Positions 6,746 to 15,960 of a stretch of DNA of 45,053 nucleotides are shown here, in pieces. This DNA comes from an uncultured Clostridia bacterium (GTDB lineage Bacteria > Bacillota > Clostridia > TANB77 > CAG-508). The position numbers were made by a program, and so were the translations under genes. A model generated the notes under the pieces. It did no database searches and was not told where the DNA came from. It was given only the letters and a program-made list of their open reading frames with translations. The DNA lies in assembly GCA_934141475.1 (NCBI GenBank), contig CAKPCG010000014.1, positions 1 to 45,053 on the forward strand. The letters run 5' to 3'. The first letter of the stretch is position 1, and each line of letters opens with the position of its first letter.

Positions 6746-9268
6746 TTATTCTTCTGCCTTGCTTCCCATTTTTATTTCGGCTAATTTTTCTAGTGTCCAT
6801 AAAACTTCTCTTGGTTTGCTTCCTTGGTAGCCTGATATTACTCCTCTTTCTTCCATTTGATCTATTATTCTACCAGCTCTTGCATAACCTACTTTAAATT
6901 TTCTTTGTATAAATGATGTAGATGCTTGACCTGTTTCTACAACTGTATCTATTGCATCTTGTAAAAATGGATCTGCTTCATCTTCTGCAGATTGTTCTGC
7001 TGCTAAGTTTTTAATTTGTTCTTCTTTGCCTCCATTTTCTATAGTGTCTAATATGTCTTCACTATAATTTGCAGTTCCATTTGATTTTACAAAGCTTACT
7101 ATTTTTTCTACTTCTTCATCTGAGACAAATGCTCCTTGAACTCTTGTTGGTTTTGATGCTCCTGATGGGAAATATAGCATATCTCCTTTTCCTAAAAGTT
7201 TTTCTGCTCCAACTTGGTCTAAAATTGTTCTTGAGTCTACTTGTGATGATACGGCAAATGCTATTCTTGATGGTACATTTGCTTTTATTAGTCCTGTAAT
7301 TACATCAACAGATGGTCTTTGTGTTGCAATTACTAAGTGCATTCCTGCTGCTCTTGCTTTTTGAGCTAATCTACAAATTGATTCTTCAACTTCTTTTGCA
7401 GCTACCATCATTAAATCTGCAAGCTCGTCTATTATTATTACTATTTGAGGTAATTTTCCTGATTCTTCATGTTCTGCCGCTTTATTGTAACCTACTAAGT
7501 CTCTTACTCCTTTTTCTGCAAATAAATTATAACGGTTGTCCATTTCTTGAACTGCCCATGCTAAGGCTCCTGCTGCTTTTTTAGGGTCTGTAACAACAGG
7601 TATTAATAAATGTGGTATTCCATTATATACAGAAAGTTCAACAACTTTTGGGTCTACCATTACAAGTTTTACTTCACTTGGTTTACTATTATATATTATA
7701 CTTGTTATTATTGTATTTATACAAACTGATTTTCCAGATCCTGTTGATCCTGCAATTAATACATGTGGCATTTTTGCAATATTTGCAATTACTGCTGAAC
7801 CTGCAACATCTTTTCCAAGTGCTACACTTAATTTTGAATCATTATTTTTAAATCCATCGCTTTCTATTACTTCTCTTAAACCTACCATTTCTTTTTGCTT
7901 ATTTGGGACTTCTATACCTACTGCTTGTTTTCCTGGAATTGGAGCTTCTATTCTTATTGTTTCTGCAGCTAGGTTTAGAGCTATATCATCTGCTAAATTT
8001 GCAATTTTACTAACTCTTACCCCTTCTGCTGGTTTTAGCTCATATCTTGTTATTGCAGGTCCTACTGTTACATTTTCTACTTTGGCTGAAACTCCAAAGC
8101 TGTATAATGTTTTTTGTAATTTTGCTGCTGTTTCAGTAAGTGATTTTGTTCCTCCTTTTAAAGATGCTTTTTCTGTTTTGCTTAAAATGTCTAATGGTGG
8201 GAATATGTAATTATCTTCTTTAGTAGCTATGGTGTGCTCTAATTGTAATACTTGTTTTGTCTTGTCTTGTTTTTGTTCTTCTTCTTGTACAAATAAATTT
8301 GGTTCTTTTGTATTTTTTCTTTCTTCTAAAATTTCTCCTGTTTCTTCATCTATTTGCATTATGCTACTCGCTGTTTTTGTAACACTTTGTTTAGGTTCTT
8401 TTTTAGATTTTTTAAGTAAGCTTTTTATTCCTCCTCTTGTTTCTTTTGGTTCGTCTTCTAATATTCTTCCATTTAAATTTATTTTTATTTGTTCTGGTTC
8501 TATTTTATTTTCTTGAACATCTTGAATTGCTGCAATTTCTTTATTTTTCATTTTGTATTCTTCTTGTTTTAATTGTCTTTGTTTTCTTTGCTCTGCCATT
8601 TCTCTTCTTTGAGCTTCTAAATAAGCTTGTCTTTGTTTTCTTTTTTCAGCTTTTTCAATTTTCTTTTCTTCTTGTCTTTCTATATGTTCTTCTACTTTTT
8701 TACTTATATATTCTGATATATCTATTCCACAAACAAAAGTAAATAGCATTATAGATACACCTATACTTAGTACTACAGCTCCTACATTTCCAAGCATTTT
8801 TACTAAAAATATTGCAGCTAAAGTTCCTATTGCTCCTCCACCTTTGTTTTCAACTCCCAGCGAATATGCCTTTTTTATATTTTGCGATATATCTCCTGTT
8901 GTTTGTATATTTCCTGATGATATTTGGTATACACTCATAATTATTGCAATACATATTAATAGTATTGCATATTGTACAAGTTTTTGAGTTACATATTCTT
9001 CTTCATCTTTACATGCCATTTTTATTGCTATTGCAAAAGTTCCTATTGGTAATACGTATCTTAAAATTCCCATAAGTCCACCTAAAATTTCATTTAGTTT
9101 TTGACCTATTTCTCCTGAATTCATATATAGTAATACCGCAAGCAATATGCTAAACACTATAGTTCCTATTATATTTAAATTTATATCTTGACAATTATTT
9201 GATCTTTTTGATTTTTTTCTTTTTCCATTTGTGCTTCTTCTTTTTGTTTTTGCCATAGTTTTTCTCAT
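6746..9268 (-). CDS. ftsK: DNA translocase FtsK/SpoIIIE
   Basis: This 840-aa protein has the full FtsK/SpoIIIE layout: a basic N-terminal tail, four membrane helices (about 30-185), a charged linker rich in Lys, Glu and Gln (about 190-370), the RecA-like motor with Walker A GSTGSGKS near 510 and Walker B IVIIIDELADL near 609, and a C-terminal winged-helix gamma domain (QRKFKVGYARAGRIIDQME) that reads directional chromosome motifs. It pumps DNA through the division or sporulation septum. ATG at 9268 has GAGG six bases before it; a second in-frame ATG four codons on is a possible alternative. It is the first gene of the operon running down to uppP, with its own promoter at 9329-9357. Whether it is the FtsK or the sporulation-specific paralogue cannot be told from sequence alone. 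Confidence 0.95.
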   Translation of the reverse strand: MRKTMAKTKRRSTNGKRKKSKRSNNCQDINLNIIGTIVFSILLAVLLYMNSGEIGQKLNEILGGLMGILRYVLPIGTFAIAIKMACKDEEEYVTQKLVQYAILLICIAIIMSVYQISSGNIQTTGDISQNIKKAYSLGVENKGGGAIGTLAAIFLVKMLGNVGAVVLSIGVSIMLFTFVCGIDISEYISKKVEEHIERQEEKKIEKAEKRKQRQAYLEAQRREMAEQRKQRQLKQEEYKMKNKEIAAIQDVQENKIEPEQIKINLNGRILEDEPKETRGGIKSLLKKSKKEPKQSVTKTASSIMQIDEETGEILEERKNTKEPNLFVQEEEQKQDKTKQVLQLEHTIATKEDNYIFPPLDILSKTEKASLKGGTKSLTETAAKLQKTLYSFGVSAKVENVTVGPAITRYELKPAEGVRVSKIANLADDIALNLAAETIRIEAPIPGKQAVGIEVPNKQKEMVGLREVIESDGFKNNDSKLSVALGKDVAGSAVIANIAKMPHVLIAGSTGSGKSVCINTIITSIIYNSKPSEVKLVMVDPKVVELSVYNGIPHLLIPVVTDPKKAAGALAWAVQEMDNRYNLFAEKGVRDLVGYNKAAEHEESGKLPQIVIIIDELADLMMVAAKEVEESICRLAQKARAAGMHLVIATQRPSVDVITGLIKANVPSRIAFAVSSQVDSRTILDQVGAEKLLGKGDMLYFPSGASKPTRVQGAFVSDEEVEKIVSFVKSNGTANYSEDILDTIENGGKEEQIKNLAAEQSAEDEADPFLQDAIDTVVETGQASTSFIQRKFKVGYARAGRIIDQMEERGVISGYQGSKPREVLWTLEKLAEIKMGSKAEE

Positions 9269-9328
9269 TCCTTTCCTCAGAATTATAAAACTTTTTTCTT
9301 TGATTCTTGGTCTATTTTTACATGCTAC

Positions 9329-9357
9329 ATTGTATCAAAACTAAAAAAAAATAGCAA
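9329..9357 (-). promoter_or_regulatory. Promoter of the ftsK operon
   Basis: On the minus strand TTGCTA (9352-9357), 17 bases, TACAAT (9329-9334). The -35 box lies inside the stem of the terminator of the preceding gene. It is the only good match in the 113-base gap. Confidence 0.6.
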
Positions 9358-9375
9358 CAAATTTTTGCTATTTTT
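9343..9375 (-). terminator. Intrinsic terminator after the rsmD-coiled-coil operon
   Basis: AAAAATAGCAA (9347-9357) pairs with TTGCTATTTTT (9365-9375), an 11-pair stem with a 7-base loop starting 6 bases after the stop codon at 9382, followed by U on the minus strand. Confidence 0.8.
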
Positions 9376-9381
9376 ATAATT

Positions 9382-9885
9382 TTATTGTAATTCTTTTCTA
9401 CTATTTTGAACTGTTTTTATAGTATCTTCCATAGATATTTGCATTAGATTTAATGCTTGTGACATGTTCTTTTCCAAATTTTGTAATGTGTCTGTTAGTA
9501 CCTTTTCTGTATTTTGTAGCAAATTATCTGCATATTCTTTTGTTCCATTTGTAATTTCTCTTGACATTTCATTTGCTGTTTCTATTATTTCATTTTTTTG
9601 GTCATATGCTTTTCTTGTAATTTCATGTTCGTCTATCATAGAAATAATTCTGCTTTCTGCTTCTTTTACAACTCCATCTGCTTCTTTTTGTGCTTCTAGT
9701 AAAATTCTTTGTCTCTCTTCTTTTATCCATTTTGCTTGTTTTAATTCATCTGGTAATTTTAATCTTATTTCTTGAATAATTTCAACAATTTCTTCTTTAT
9801 CTACTACAATTTTATTTGTAAATGGTACTTTTTTACTTTTTTCTAATATGTCTTCTAGGGTTTCTAATAATGTGAATATCTCCAT
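9382..9885 (-). CDS. Coiled-coil protein (ATP-synthase b-subunit-like or DivIVA-like)
   Basis: This 167-aa protein is nearly all helix. A short N-terminal segment (MEIFTLLETLEDILEKSKKV) is followed by a long amphipathic coiled coil (about 35-165) rich in Glu, Lys, Ala and Gln with regular heptads. Such proteins next to rsmD in Clostridia are often labelled as ATPase or ATP synthase subunit b by coiled-coil similarity; there is no nucleotide-binding motif and no membrane helix, so those labels should not be taken literally. A structural or cell-division-scaffold role is more plausible. It begins 4 bases after the rsmD stop with AAAGGAAG nine bases ahead of the ATG. Confidence 0.65.
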   Translation of the reverse strand: MEIFTLLETLEDILEKSKKVPFTNKIVVDKEEIVEIIQEIRLKLPDELKQAKWIKEERQRILLEAQKEADGVVKEAESRIISMIDEHEITRKAYDQKNEIIETANEMSREITNGTKEYADNLLQNTEKVLTDTLQNLEKNMSQALNLMQISMEDTIKTVQNSRKELQ

Positions 9886-9889
9886 TGAC

Positions 9890-10459
9890 TTATTCTTCCT
9901 TTCCGTTCATTTTCTTTAAGAATAAAATGTTTGCTCTTCCATATTTTCTTTTATCTATTACTTCTATTCTCTTTATTTCGTTTATTTGTTTTAATACCTT
10001 TTCTTCTTCATCTGTTTCTGCAATTATTAATGTATCTTCTGTTAAAATCTCATTTTTTTCGAGTTCTTCAATTGCTATTTTTATAAAATCTGTTTTATAT
10101 GGCGGATCTAAATATATTATATTAAATCTCTCATTTTTTAATTTTGATATTGCTTTTATATAGTCAATATTTAGTAGTTCTACATTATTTTTTAGATGTG
10201 TTTTTTCTATATTTTTTTTTATAATTTCTGAAGCGTTTTTTGATTTATCACATAAATAAACCTTTTTTGCTCCTCTACTTGCAAATTCTAATCCTATAGC
10301 TCCGCTTCCAGAAAATAAGTCTAAAACTGTGCTATCTATTATTTCATTATGTATTATATTAAATACTGATTCTTTCACTCTATCTAATGTTGGCCTTGTT
10401 TCTAAGCCTTCAAGTGTGTATAGTTTTGTTCCTTTTGCTGTTCCACTAATAATTCTCAT
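9890..10459 (-). CDS. rsmD: 16S rRNA (guanine-966-N2)-methyltransferase RsmD
   Basis: This 189-aa Rossmann-fold methyltransferase has the S-adenosylmethionine motif LDLFSGSGAIGLEFASRG (about 47-63) and the catalytic N6/N2-type motif DPPY (118-121). RsmD methylates G966 of 16S rRNA in the assembled small subunit. The N-terminal MRIISGTAKG and TRPTLDRVKESVFNI are diagnostic for the family and the length is normal. ATG with AGAGG upstream. It has its own promoter at 10507-10534 and is followed closely by the coiled-coil gene. Confidence 0.95.
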   Translation of the reverse strand: MRIISGTAKGTKLYTLEGLETRPTLDRVKESVFNIIHNEIIDSTVLDLFSGSGAIGLEFASRGAKKVYLCDKSKNASEIIKKNIEKTHLKNNVELLNIDYIKAISKLKNERFNIIYLDPPYKTDFIKIAIEELEKNEILTEDTLIIAETDEEEKVLKQINEIKRIEVIDKRKYGRANILFLKKMNGKEE

Positions 10460-10506
10460 AAAGACCTCTTCTTAAAAGAAAATTTTTGATAAATTTTCAT
10501 ATTACT

Positions 10507-10534
10507 ATTCTATATTTTTTTTGGCTAAAGTCAA
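10507..10534 (-). promoter_or_regulatory. Promoter of rsmD
   Basis: On the minus strand TTGACT (10529-10534), 16 bases, TAGAAT (10507-10512), giving a leader of about 40 bases before rsmD. Confidence 0.7.
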
Positions 10535-10544
10535 GATTATTCAC

Positions 10545-10599
10545 AAAAATGTAATATAATATTAATATTGCTGTAATATTACAATCATATTACATTTTT
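10545..10599. repeat. Nested AT-rich palindrome
   Basis: AAAAATGTAATAT (10545-10557) is a perfect inverted copy of ATATTACATTTTT (10587-10599). Inside, TAATATT and AATATTA are inverted around GCTGT. The whole could fold as a double hairpin. It lies just upstream of the rsmD promoter, outside any gene. Confidence 0.6.
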
Positions 10600-10630
10600 T
10601 TATTATTTATTTTTATGTTTTTTTCATATT

Positions 10631-10675
10631 AAAAATAATTTTAGACATTCTTTTTATTTTTTAGAATGTCTAAAA
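10631..10675 (-). terminator. Terminator after the DUF951 gene
   Basis: TTTTAGACATTCT (10639-10651) and AGAATGTCTAAAA (10663-10675) form a perfect 13-pair stem with an 11-base loop, followed on the minus strand by TTATTTTT. It begins 3 bases after the DUF951 stop codon. Confidence 0.8.
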
Positions 10676-10678
10676 ATT

Positions 10679-10853
10679 TTATAATTTTTTAGTTATAGCT
10701 TTTAAAGCTTTTTCTCTTGGCAAAATAATTACATGTTCACAGCCTTTGCATTTTAATTTGAAGTCTACTCCCACTCTTGTTATTTCCCAAATTTTGCTAC
10801 CGACATGGATGTGGCTTTTTTGTTCTTACAATATCTCCTACATTGTATTCCAT
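10679..10853 (-). pseudogene. DUF951 small zinc-ribbon-like protein, frameshifted
   Basis: Two overlapping frames rebuild a 57-aa protein: MEYNVGDIVRTKKPHPC in the first frame, then GSKIWEITRVG, FKLKCKGCEHVI and LPREKALKAI in the second. This matches the widespread Firmicute DUF951 family (GDIVxxKKPHPCGSxxWEIxRxGxDFxLKCxGCxH), with its single Cys followed by a CxxC pair. As written, the frame stops after HPCR because of one extra base at 10802 (a C before GGT on the coding strand). Dropping it restores the conserved Gly-Ser. The gene is otherwise intact, with AAAGGA upstream and a terminator after it, so the shift may be recent or a sequence error. ATG at 10865 is an alternative start. Function of the family is not established. 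Confidence 0.85.
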
Positions 10854-10935
10854 ATTTATCAACATTCCTTTCTTTCAAGGCATAAAATATGATTAAAAAT
10901 ATTGTATTTTACAATTATTTTTCAAACTTTTTCTC

Positions 10936-12594
10936 CTAACTTAAAGATGTTTTTGCCTTTTCAAATCTCTTAGCTATACTTTCTTTTCCTAGAACTTCCA
11001 TTATTTCAAACATGTCTGGTGTATTTGTTCTTCCTGTTAATGCTATTCTTATTGCAGTACTTACATCTCCAACATGAGCTTTAAACATACCAGGATTTGC
11101 CTTAAATTCTTTTACTTCTTTTGCATATCCCATTTCGCCTGCTAATTCTTTAATTTTATTAAACCATGTTTGTTTATCATCATTTTGGTTATAATATCTT
11201 TCAAAATATAAATCTAAAATTTTTATAATACTTTCTTTATCATTTATAACCTGATATGGATATGTTTGTTCATTATTTAAGAATTTTTCATCATACATAT
11301 ATATTATATTTTCTTTTATGTCTGAAAATTTAGCTATATCTTTTCTTGGTTTTGCATTTCCTCTTTCTATTGATAAAACTTTTAGTGAATATTCTTTATT
11401 TTCTAACATTTCTTTTAATTCTTCATCATGCCTTGTTGCCCAGTTAAGAGCTTTTTCGTAAACTTCTTCTGCTGTCATTTTTGATATTACAATTTTTGAT
11501 ACATCTTGCAATTTTACCATATCAAATAATGCTCCACTTACACTCATTTTGTTTAATTTAAAGTCAAATTCATCTATTGATGCATCTTTGTTTTGTCTTC
11601 TCCAGTTTTCAAATGTTGAATTTGCAATGTTTAATAAATATTCTTTTACAGCTAGACTTGGTATTCCTATTTCTTCATAAAAGCTTACAGCTGCTTCTTT
11701 ATCTTTACGTTTACTTAATTTTCTTTTATTTCCATTGTCATTTTTCATAATTGGTGAAATATGAGCATATTTAGGTGCTTTAAATCCCATTTCTTGGAAT
11801 AATTGTAAATGTAGTGGAACCGATGATAGCCATTCATCACTTCTTATTACATGTGTGGTGTGCATTAAATGGTCATCTACAACATGAGCAAAATGATATG
11901 TAGGTAATCCATCTGATTTTATAATTACTATATCTTGGTCATTTTCTGGAAAATCTACATTTCCTTTTATTAAGTCTTTATGCTTTATTTTTCTATCTTC
12001 TCTTCCTGGTGATTTAAATCTTATTATATATGGTACTCCTGCTTTTATTTTTTCTGCCATTTCGTCTAATGATAAATTTCTATATTTTGCCCAAACTCCA
12101 TAGTAACCTGTTCTTACTTTGGCAGCTTCTTGTTTAGCTCTCATTTCTTCTAATTCTTCGGCTGTTGCAAAACATGGATATGCCTTTCCTTGTTCTAGCA
12201 TGTATTTTGCATAACTTTGATATATATCTTTTCTTAATGATTGTTTATATGGGCCATAGTTTCCTTTTTCTTCTGTATCTGATATCATTCCTTCATCTGG
12301 TTCCATATCGAAGTCTTTTAGTGAGTTTACAATTCCAGTTACTCCATTTTCTACTTCTCTTTTTTGGTCTGTATCTTCTACTCTTAAAAAGAATACACCA
12401 TTTGTTTTTTTAGCTACTGTTCTTGCAACTAATGCTTGATATAAACCTCCTATATGCACAAATCCTGTTGGGCTTGGAGCAAATCTTGTAACTATAGCTC
12501 CTTCTTCTAAGTTTCTTTCTGGGTATTTTTCTTCATAATATTTTATTTCTTTTACATTTGGAAATATTAAATCCGCTAATTCTTTATATGTCAT
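10936..12594 (-). CDS. gltX: Glutamyl-tRNA synthetase
   Basis: This 552-aa class I synthetase charges tRNA-Glu (and possibly tRNA-Gln in a non-discriminating form, which would require GatCAB). The HIGH-type signature is FAPSPTGFVHIGGLYQAL (HIGG at 47-50), VEDTDQKREV follows, and the KMSKS-type loop reads KRKLSKRKDKE near 291-297. It is longer than the roughly 490-aa bacterial norm because of a 35-residue N-terminal lead and a long C-terminal anticodon-binding region, as seen in a clostridial subgroup. ATG with GAGGGAG upstream; ends in TAG. It has its own promoter at 12626-12654 and is followed by the broken DUF951 gene. Confidence 0.95.
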   Translation of the reverse strand: MTYKELADLIFPNVKEIKYYEEKYPERNLEEGAIVTRFAPSPTGFVHIGGLYQALVARTVAKKTNGVFFLRVEDTDQKREVENGVTGIVNSLKDFDMEPDEGMISDTEEKGNYGPYKQSLRKDIYQSYAKYMLEQGKAYPCFATAEELEEMRAKQEAAKVRTGYYGVWAKYRNLSLDEMAEKIKAGVPYIIRFKSPGREDRKIKHKDLIKGNVDFPENDQDIVIIKSDGLPTYHFAHVVDDHLMHTTHVIRSDEWLSSVPLHLQLFQEMGFKAPKYAHISPIMKNDNGNKRKLSKRKDKEAAVSFYEEIGIPSLAVKEYLLNIANSTFENWRRQNKDASIDEFDFKLNKMSVSGALFDMVKLQDVSKIVISKMTAEEVYEKALNWATRHDEELKEMLENKEYSLKVLSIERGNAKPRKDIAKFSDIKENIIYMYDEKFLNNEQTYPYQVINDKESIIKILDLYFERYYNQNDDKQTWFNKIKELAGEMGYAKEVKEFKANPGMFKAHVGDVSTAIRIALTGRTNTPDMFEIMEVLGKESIAKRFEKAKTSLS

Positions 12595-12625
12595 ATTTTC
12601 TCCCTCTTTTCCGTTAATTTGTTAT

Positions 12626-12654
12626 ATTTTACTATATATCTCCCAAAAAATCAA
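12626..12654 (-). promoter_or_regulatory. Promoter of gltX
   Basis: On the minus strand TTGATT (12649-12654), 17 bases, TAAAAT (12626-12631), about 30 bases before the ATG. No T-box leader is present in the short gap. Confidence 0.65.
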
Positions 12655-12669
12655 TATTTTGTGCTTTTT

Positions 12670-15309
12670 TTAGTAATTTTGAATTGTACTTTTTTCGTCA
12701 ATATAAATTTTCTTTTTATTTTGATTTTCTTTAAATGCTTTTTCAATTTCTACTATAAAAATTGGAACAATAGATATTAAAATAGTATATAGCCATTGAA
12801 CTTTATTTAACATTGTTAGTTCAAATATTTTTGCAAAACATGGTATAATTACAACTATAATTTGAAGTAAGCTTCCTAATAAAAAACTTCCTATTAAATA
12901 TTTATTTTCAAAAATGCCTGTTTTGAATATTGATTTTTCTGTTTTTACATTAAAACTATGTATTAATTCTAACAATCCAAGTGACACAAATGCCATTGTT
13001 CTTCCAACTGTTAGTCCATAAAGTCTTGTGCCTAAAGAAAATGCAAATAGTGTTAAAGCTCCTAGCATTATTCCTTCTGTAATAATTTTTTTAAATAATC
13101 CTCCTGCAAATATACTTTCATTTGAATTTCTTGGTTTTCTTTCCATTATATCTTTTTCTTCTCTTTCTAATCCTAAGGCTATTGCTGGAAATGAATCTGT
13201 AACTAGGTTAATCCATAAAAGTTGTATTGCAAGTAAAGGTGATTCCATTCCTGAGAGTAATCCTATAAATATTGTTGTTATTTCTCCTATGTTTGTTGCA
13301 ATTAAAAAATGTATTGCCTTTTTTATGTTATCGTAAATATTTCTTCCTTGTTTTACAGCCTCTAAAATTGTTACAAAATTATCATCTGCTAAAATCATAT
13401 CTGATGCGTTTTTTGCAACATCTGTTCCGCCTTTTCCCATTGCTATTCCTATATCTGCATTTTTTAGAGCAGGACTGTCATTTACTCCATCTCCTGTCAT
13501 TGCAACAACTTTTCCTCTTTTTTGCCATGCTTTTACTATTCTTACTTTATGTTCAGGAGTAACTCTTGCAAATACAGAGTAACTAGCTATATTTTTTTCC
13601 AATTCTTCATCTGTTAATTTATTTAAATCATTTCCTGTTATTGCTTTTTCACCTGCATTTAATATTTTTAATTCTTTTGCTATTGTTTTTGCTGTTTCTA
13701 TATGGTCTCCTGTAATCATAACTGTTTTTATTCCGGCTTTTTTACACGTTTCTACAGCCTCTTTTACTCCTTCTCTTGGTGGATCTATCATTCCTATTAA
13801 ACCTACAAATATTAAATTTTCTTCTAACTCATGGCTTGCAGATTTAAAATAATCTAATTGTTTATATCCAACAGCAATTACTCTTAATGCTTCTGATGCC
13901 ATATTTTCATTTTGTTTTTTTAATTCTTCTGCTTTTTCTTTCGTTAATTTTTCTATTTTATTATTTACAAGTATTCTGCTACATTTTTCTATTAAAATAT
14001 CTGGTGCACCTTTTGTTATACTTATATATCCATTTTCATTTTTATGTATTGTTGTCATCATTTTTCTACTTGATTCAAATGGTAATTCGCTTATTCTTTT
14101 ATTTTCTTTGTATAAATTATCTTTATTTATGTTTTCATTTAATGCTCTATTTACAATTGCCGCTTCTGTTGGCTCTCCTACTGCATATATCCTTCCATTT
14201 TCATCTTTTTTTATTGCACAATCTGTACATATTGAACCTAATTTTAGCAATAATTTTTCATCATTAGAAATTGTTTTTACAACTGTCATTTTATTTTTAG
14301 TTAAAGTTCCTGTTTTATCTGAACATATTACGTTACTACTTCCTAATGTTTCAACAGCTGGCAGTTTTCTAATTATTGCATTTTTCTTAGCCATTTTTGT
14401 TACTCCAATAGATAGCATTATTGTAACTATTGCAGGTAACCCCTCTGGAATTGCTGCAACTGCTAATCCAACAGATGTCATAAACATTTCTATTGGTTCA
14501 ATTTTCTTTATAATTCCTATAATAAAAATTAATCCACATATTGCCAAACATACTATTCCAAGTATTTTTCCAACTTCTGATAGCTTTTTTTGTATAGGAG
14601 TTTGAGGCGAAGTATCTTCTATTATCATATTTGCTATTTGTCCAATTTTTGTATTCATTCCTGTTTCAGTTACTATTGCCTTTCCTCTTCCACTTACAAC
14701 TATGCTCCCCATAAATGCCATATTTTTCATATCACCTATTTGTACATCTTCTCTTATTAATTGATTTTTTGTTTTTAAAACAGGTTCTGTTTCTCCTGTT
14801 AGACTTGATTCTTCTATTTTTAAGTTAAATTCTTCTATTATTCTACAATCTGCTGGAACATAATTTCCATCTATTAATTCTATTATATCTCCTATAACTA
14901 ATTCTTCTGCTAAAATCTCTTCTTTTTTTCCTTCTCTTATTACAATTGAAGTTTGAGGTGTTAGTTTTTTTAAGCTGTCTATTGATTTTTCTGCTCTTTC
15001 TTCTTGTACTAATCCCATAATTGCATTTATTATTACTATTGCAATTATTATTATAGAATCTACATAGTCATTTTGGCCTTGCATATAAGATACTACTGCT
15101 GAAATTATAGATGCTATAATCAAAATTATTATCATAAAATCATTAAATTGTTTTATAAATCTAATAATTATGCTTTCTTTCTTTTTTTCGTTTAATTTAT
15201 TTTTTCCATATTTTTCTTGTCTTTTATTTACTTCATTTTTCGTTAAACCTCCTATGATATTTGTGTTTAGTATTTTTTCTACTTCATATGTACTTTTAGT
15301 ATGCCACAT
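12670..15309 (-). CDS. P-type Ca2+-transporting ATPase
   Basis: This 879-aa pump has all P2-type motifs: an N-terminal cation-transporter domain (YGKNKLNEKKKES), the actuator TGE in SSLTGETEPV (about 167-176), AAIPEGLPAIV in helix M4 (the PEGLP of calcium and calcium-like pumps), phosphorylation motif DKTGTLTKNK near 330, TGDGVNDSPALK in the hinge, and ten membrane helices. It resembles SERCA/PMCA-type bacterial exporters such as Listeria LMCA1 and likely expels Ca2+ from the cytosol. ATG with AAAGGAG ten bases upstream; length is standard. It stands alone between the DUF4116 hairpin and the gltX promoter. Confidence 0.93.
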   Translation of the reverse strand: MWHTKSTYEVEKILNTNIIGGLTKNEVNKRQEKYGKNKLNEKKKESIIIRFIKQFNDFMIIILIIASIISAVVSYMQGQNDYVDSIIIIAIVIINAIMGLVQEERAEKSIDSLKKLTPQTSIVIREGKKEEILAEELVIGDIIELIDGNYVPADCRIIEEFNLKIEESSLTGETEPVLKTKNQLIREDVQIGDMKNMAFMGSIVVSGRGKAIVTETGMNTKIGQIANMIIEDTSPQTPIQKKLSEVGKILGIVCLAICGLIFIIGIIKKIEPIEMFMTSVGLAVAAIPEGLPAIVTIMLSIGVTKMAKKNAIIRKLPAVETLGSSNVICSDKTGTLTKNKMTVVKTISNDEKLLLKLGSICTDCAIKKDENGRIYAVGEPTEAAIVNRALNENINKDNLYKENKRISELPFESSRKMMTTIHKNENGYISITKGAPDILIEKCSRILVNNKIEKLTKEKAEELKKQNENMASEALRVIAVGYKQLDYFKSASHELEENLIFVGLIGMIDPPREGVKEAVETCKKAGIKTVMITGDHIETAKTIAKELKILNAGEKAITGNDLNKLTDEELEKNIASYSVFARVTPEHKVRIVKAWQKRGKVVAMTGDGVNDSPALKNADIGIAMGKGGTDVAKNASDMILADDNFVTILEAVKQGRNIYDNIKKAIHFLIATNIGEITTIFIGLLSGMESPLLAIQLLWINLVTDSFPAIALGLEREEKDIMERKPRNSNESIFAGGLFKKIITEGIMLGALTLFAFSLGTRLYGLTVGRTMAFVSLGLLELIHSFNVKTEKSIFKTGIFENKYLIGSFLLGSLLQIIVVIIPCFAKIFELTMLNKVQWLYTILISIVPIFIVEIEKAFKENQNKKKIYIDEKSTIQNY

Positions 15310-15384
15310 ACAATCAACTCTCCTTTCGTTTTTGAACTTTATAATTTGTCCTATTTTTATATATTCATTTGAAAGAAGATTTAG

Positions 15385-15424
15385 AATTAAGGACGGTTCT
15401 TTTATTAAAAAACCGTCCTTAATT
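15385..15424. repeat. REP-like hairpin, end of the DUF4116 operon
   Basis: AATTAAGGACGGTT (15385-15398) and AACCGTCCTTAATT (15411-15424) form a perfect 14-pair stem with a 12-base A/T loop. The stem touches the stop codon of the DUF4116 gene. There is no long U-tract after it on the minus strand, so it may act as a transcript stabiliser as well as a terminator. A diverged copy lies at 32416-32454. Confidence 0.8.
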
Positions 15425-15945
15425 TATTCTATTATTTTTTTTATTTCTTCATTTTGTTTCATATTTTGACTTAAATAATGATATGCAACTTTATTTTGTG
15501 TTACTGCAATTTTAGCAATTTCTTCGTTATCTCTTAATCTTAAACTTGCATATTTTACAATAATTCCTTTATTACTAACTGCTTCTTTTACAACTTCATA
15601 GTCATCTCTTAATTCTTCACTTGCAAAATATAGAGTTTGACCATATGTTTTTACACTTGCCAAAATTACATCTTTGTCTGCTCTTAGTCTATTTGAAGCA
15701 TAACACGCTGTCCATGGAGCACCTTTAATTGCAAGTAACATTAATTCTTTGTTATCTTTTAATCTATCACTTGCAAATTCCATTGACTCTCCATCATTTT
15801 CTAATGCTTTTTTTACAACATCAAAGTCATCTCTTAATTCATCTGATGCCCATTCTAGCAATTTTCCTTGCTCTGAAACTGCTTTTAGTACATATTCTTT
15901 ATTGCTACAATTTTTTTTAATTGCAGTTACTTCAGGTAGTTCCAT
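15424..15945 (-). CDS. DUF4116 repeat protein
   Basis: This 173-aa protein consists of about five tandem helical repeats of 33-35 residues with the DUF4116 pattern, for example LEWASDELRDDFDVVKKAL, YFASEELRDDYEVVKEAV and KYASLRLRDNEEIAKIAV. The repeats follow an 'xxYAS-LR-D-EVVxxAV' rule and probably form a helical solenoid for protein binding. No enzymatic motif, signal peptide or membrane helix is present. Start is ATG at 15945 with AGGAAG 11 bases upstream; the in-frame GTG at 15957 lies directly against that site and is less likely. It is the last gene of the operon that begins at 24.5 kb. Function unknown. Confidence 0.8.
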   Translation of the reverse strand: MELPEVTAIKKNCSNKEYVLKAVSEQGKLLEWASDELRDDFDVVKKALENDGESMEFASDRLKDNKELMLLAIKGAPWTACYASNRLRADKDVILASVKTYGQTLYFASEELRDDYEVVKEAVSNKGIIVKYASLRLRDNEEIAKIAVTQNKVAYHYLSQNMKQNEEIKKIIE

Positions 15946-15960
15946 TTTTACAATCACTTC

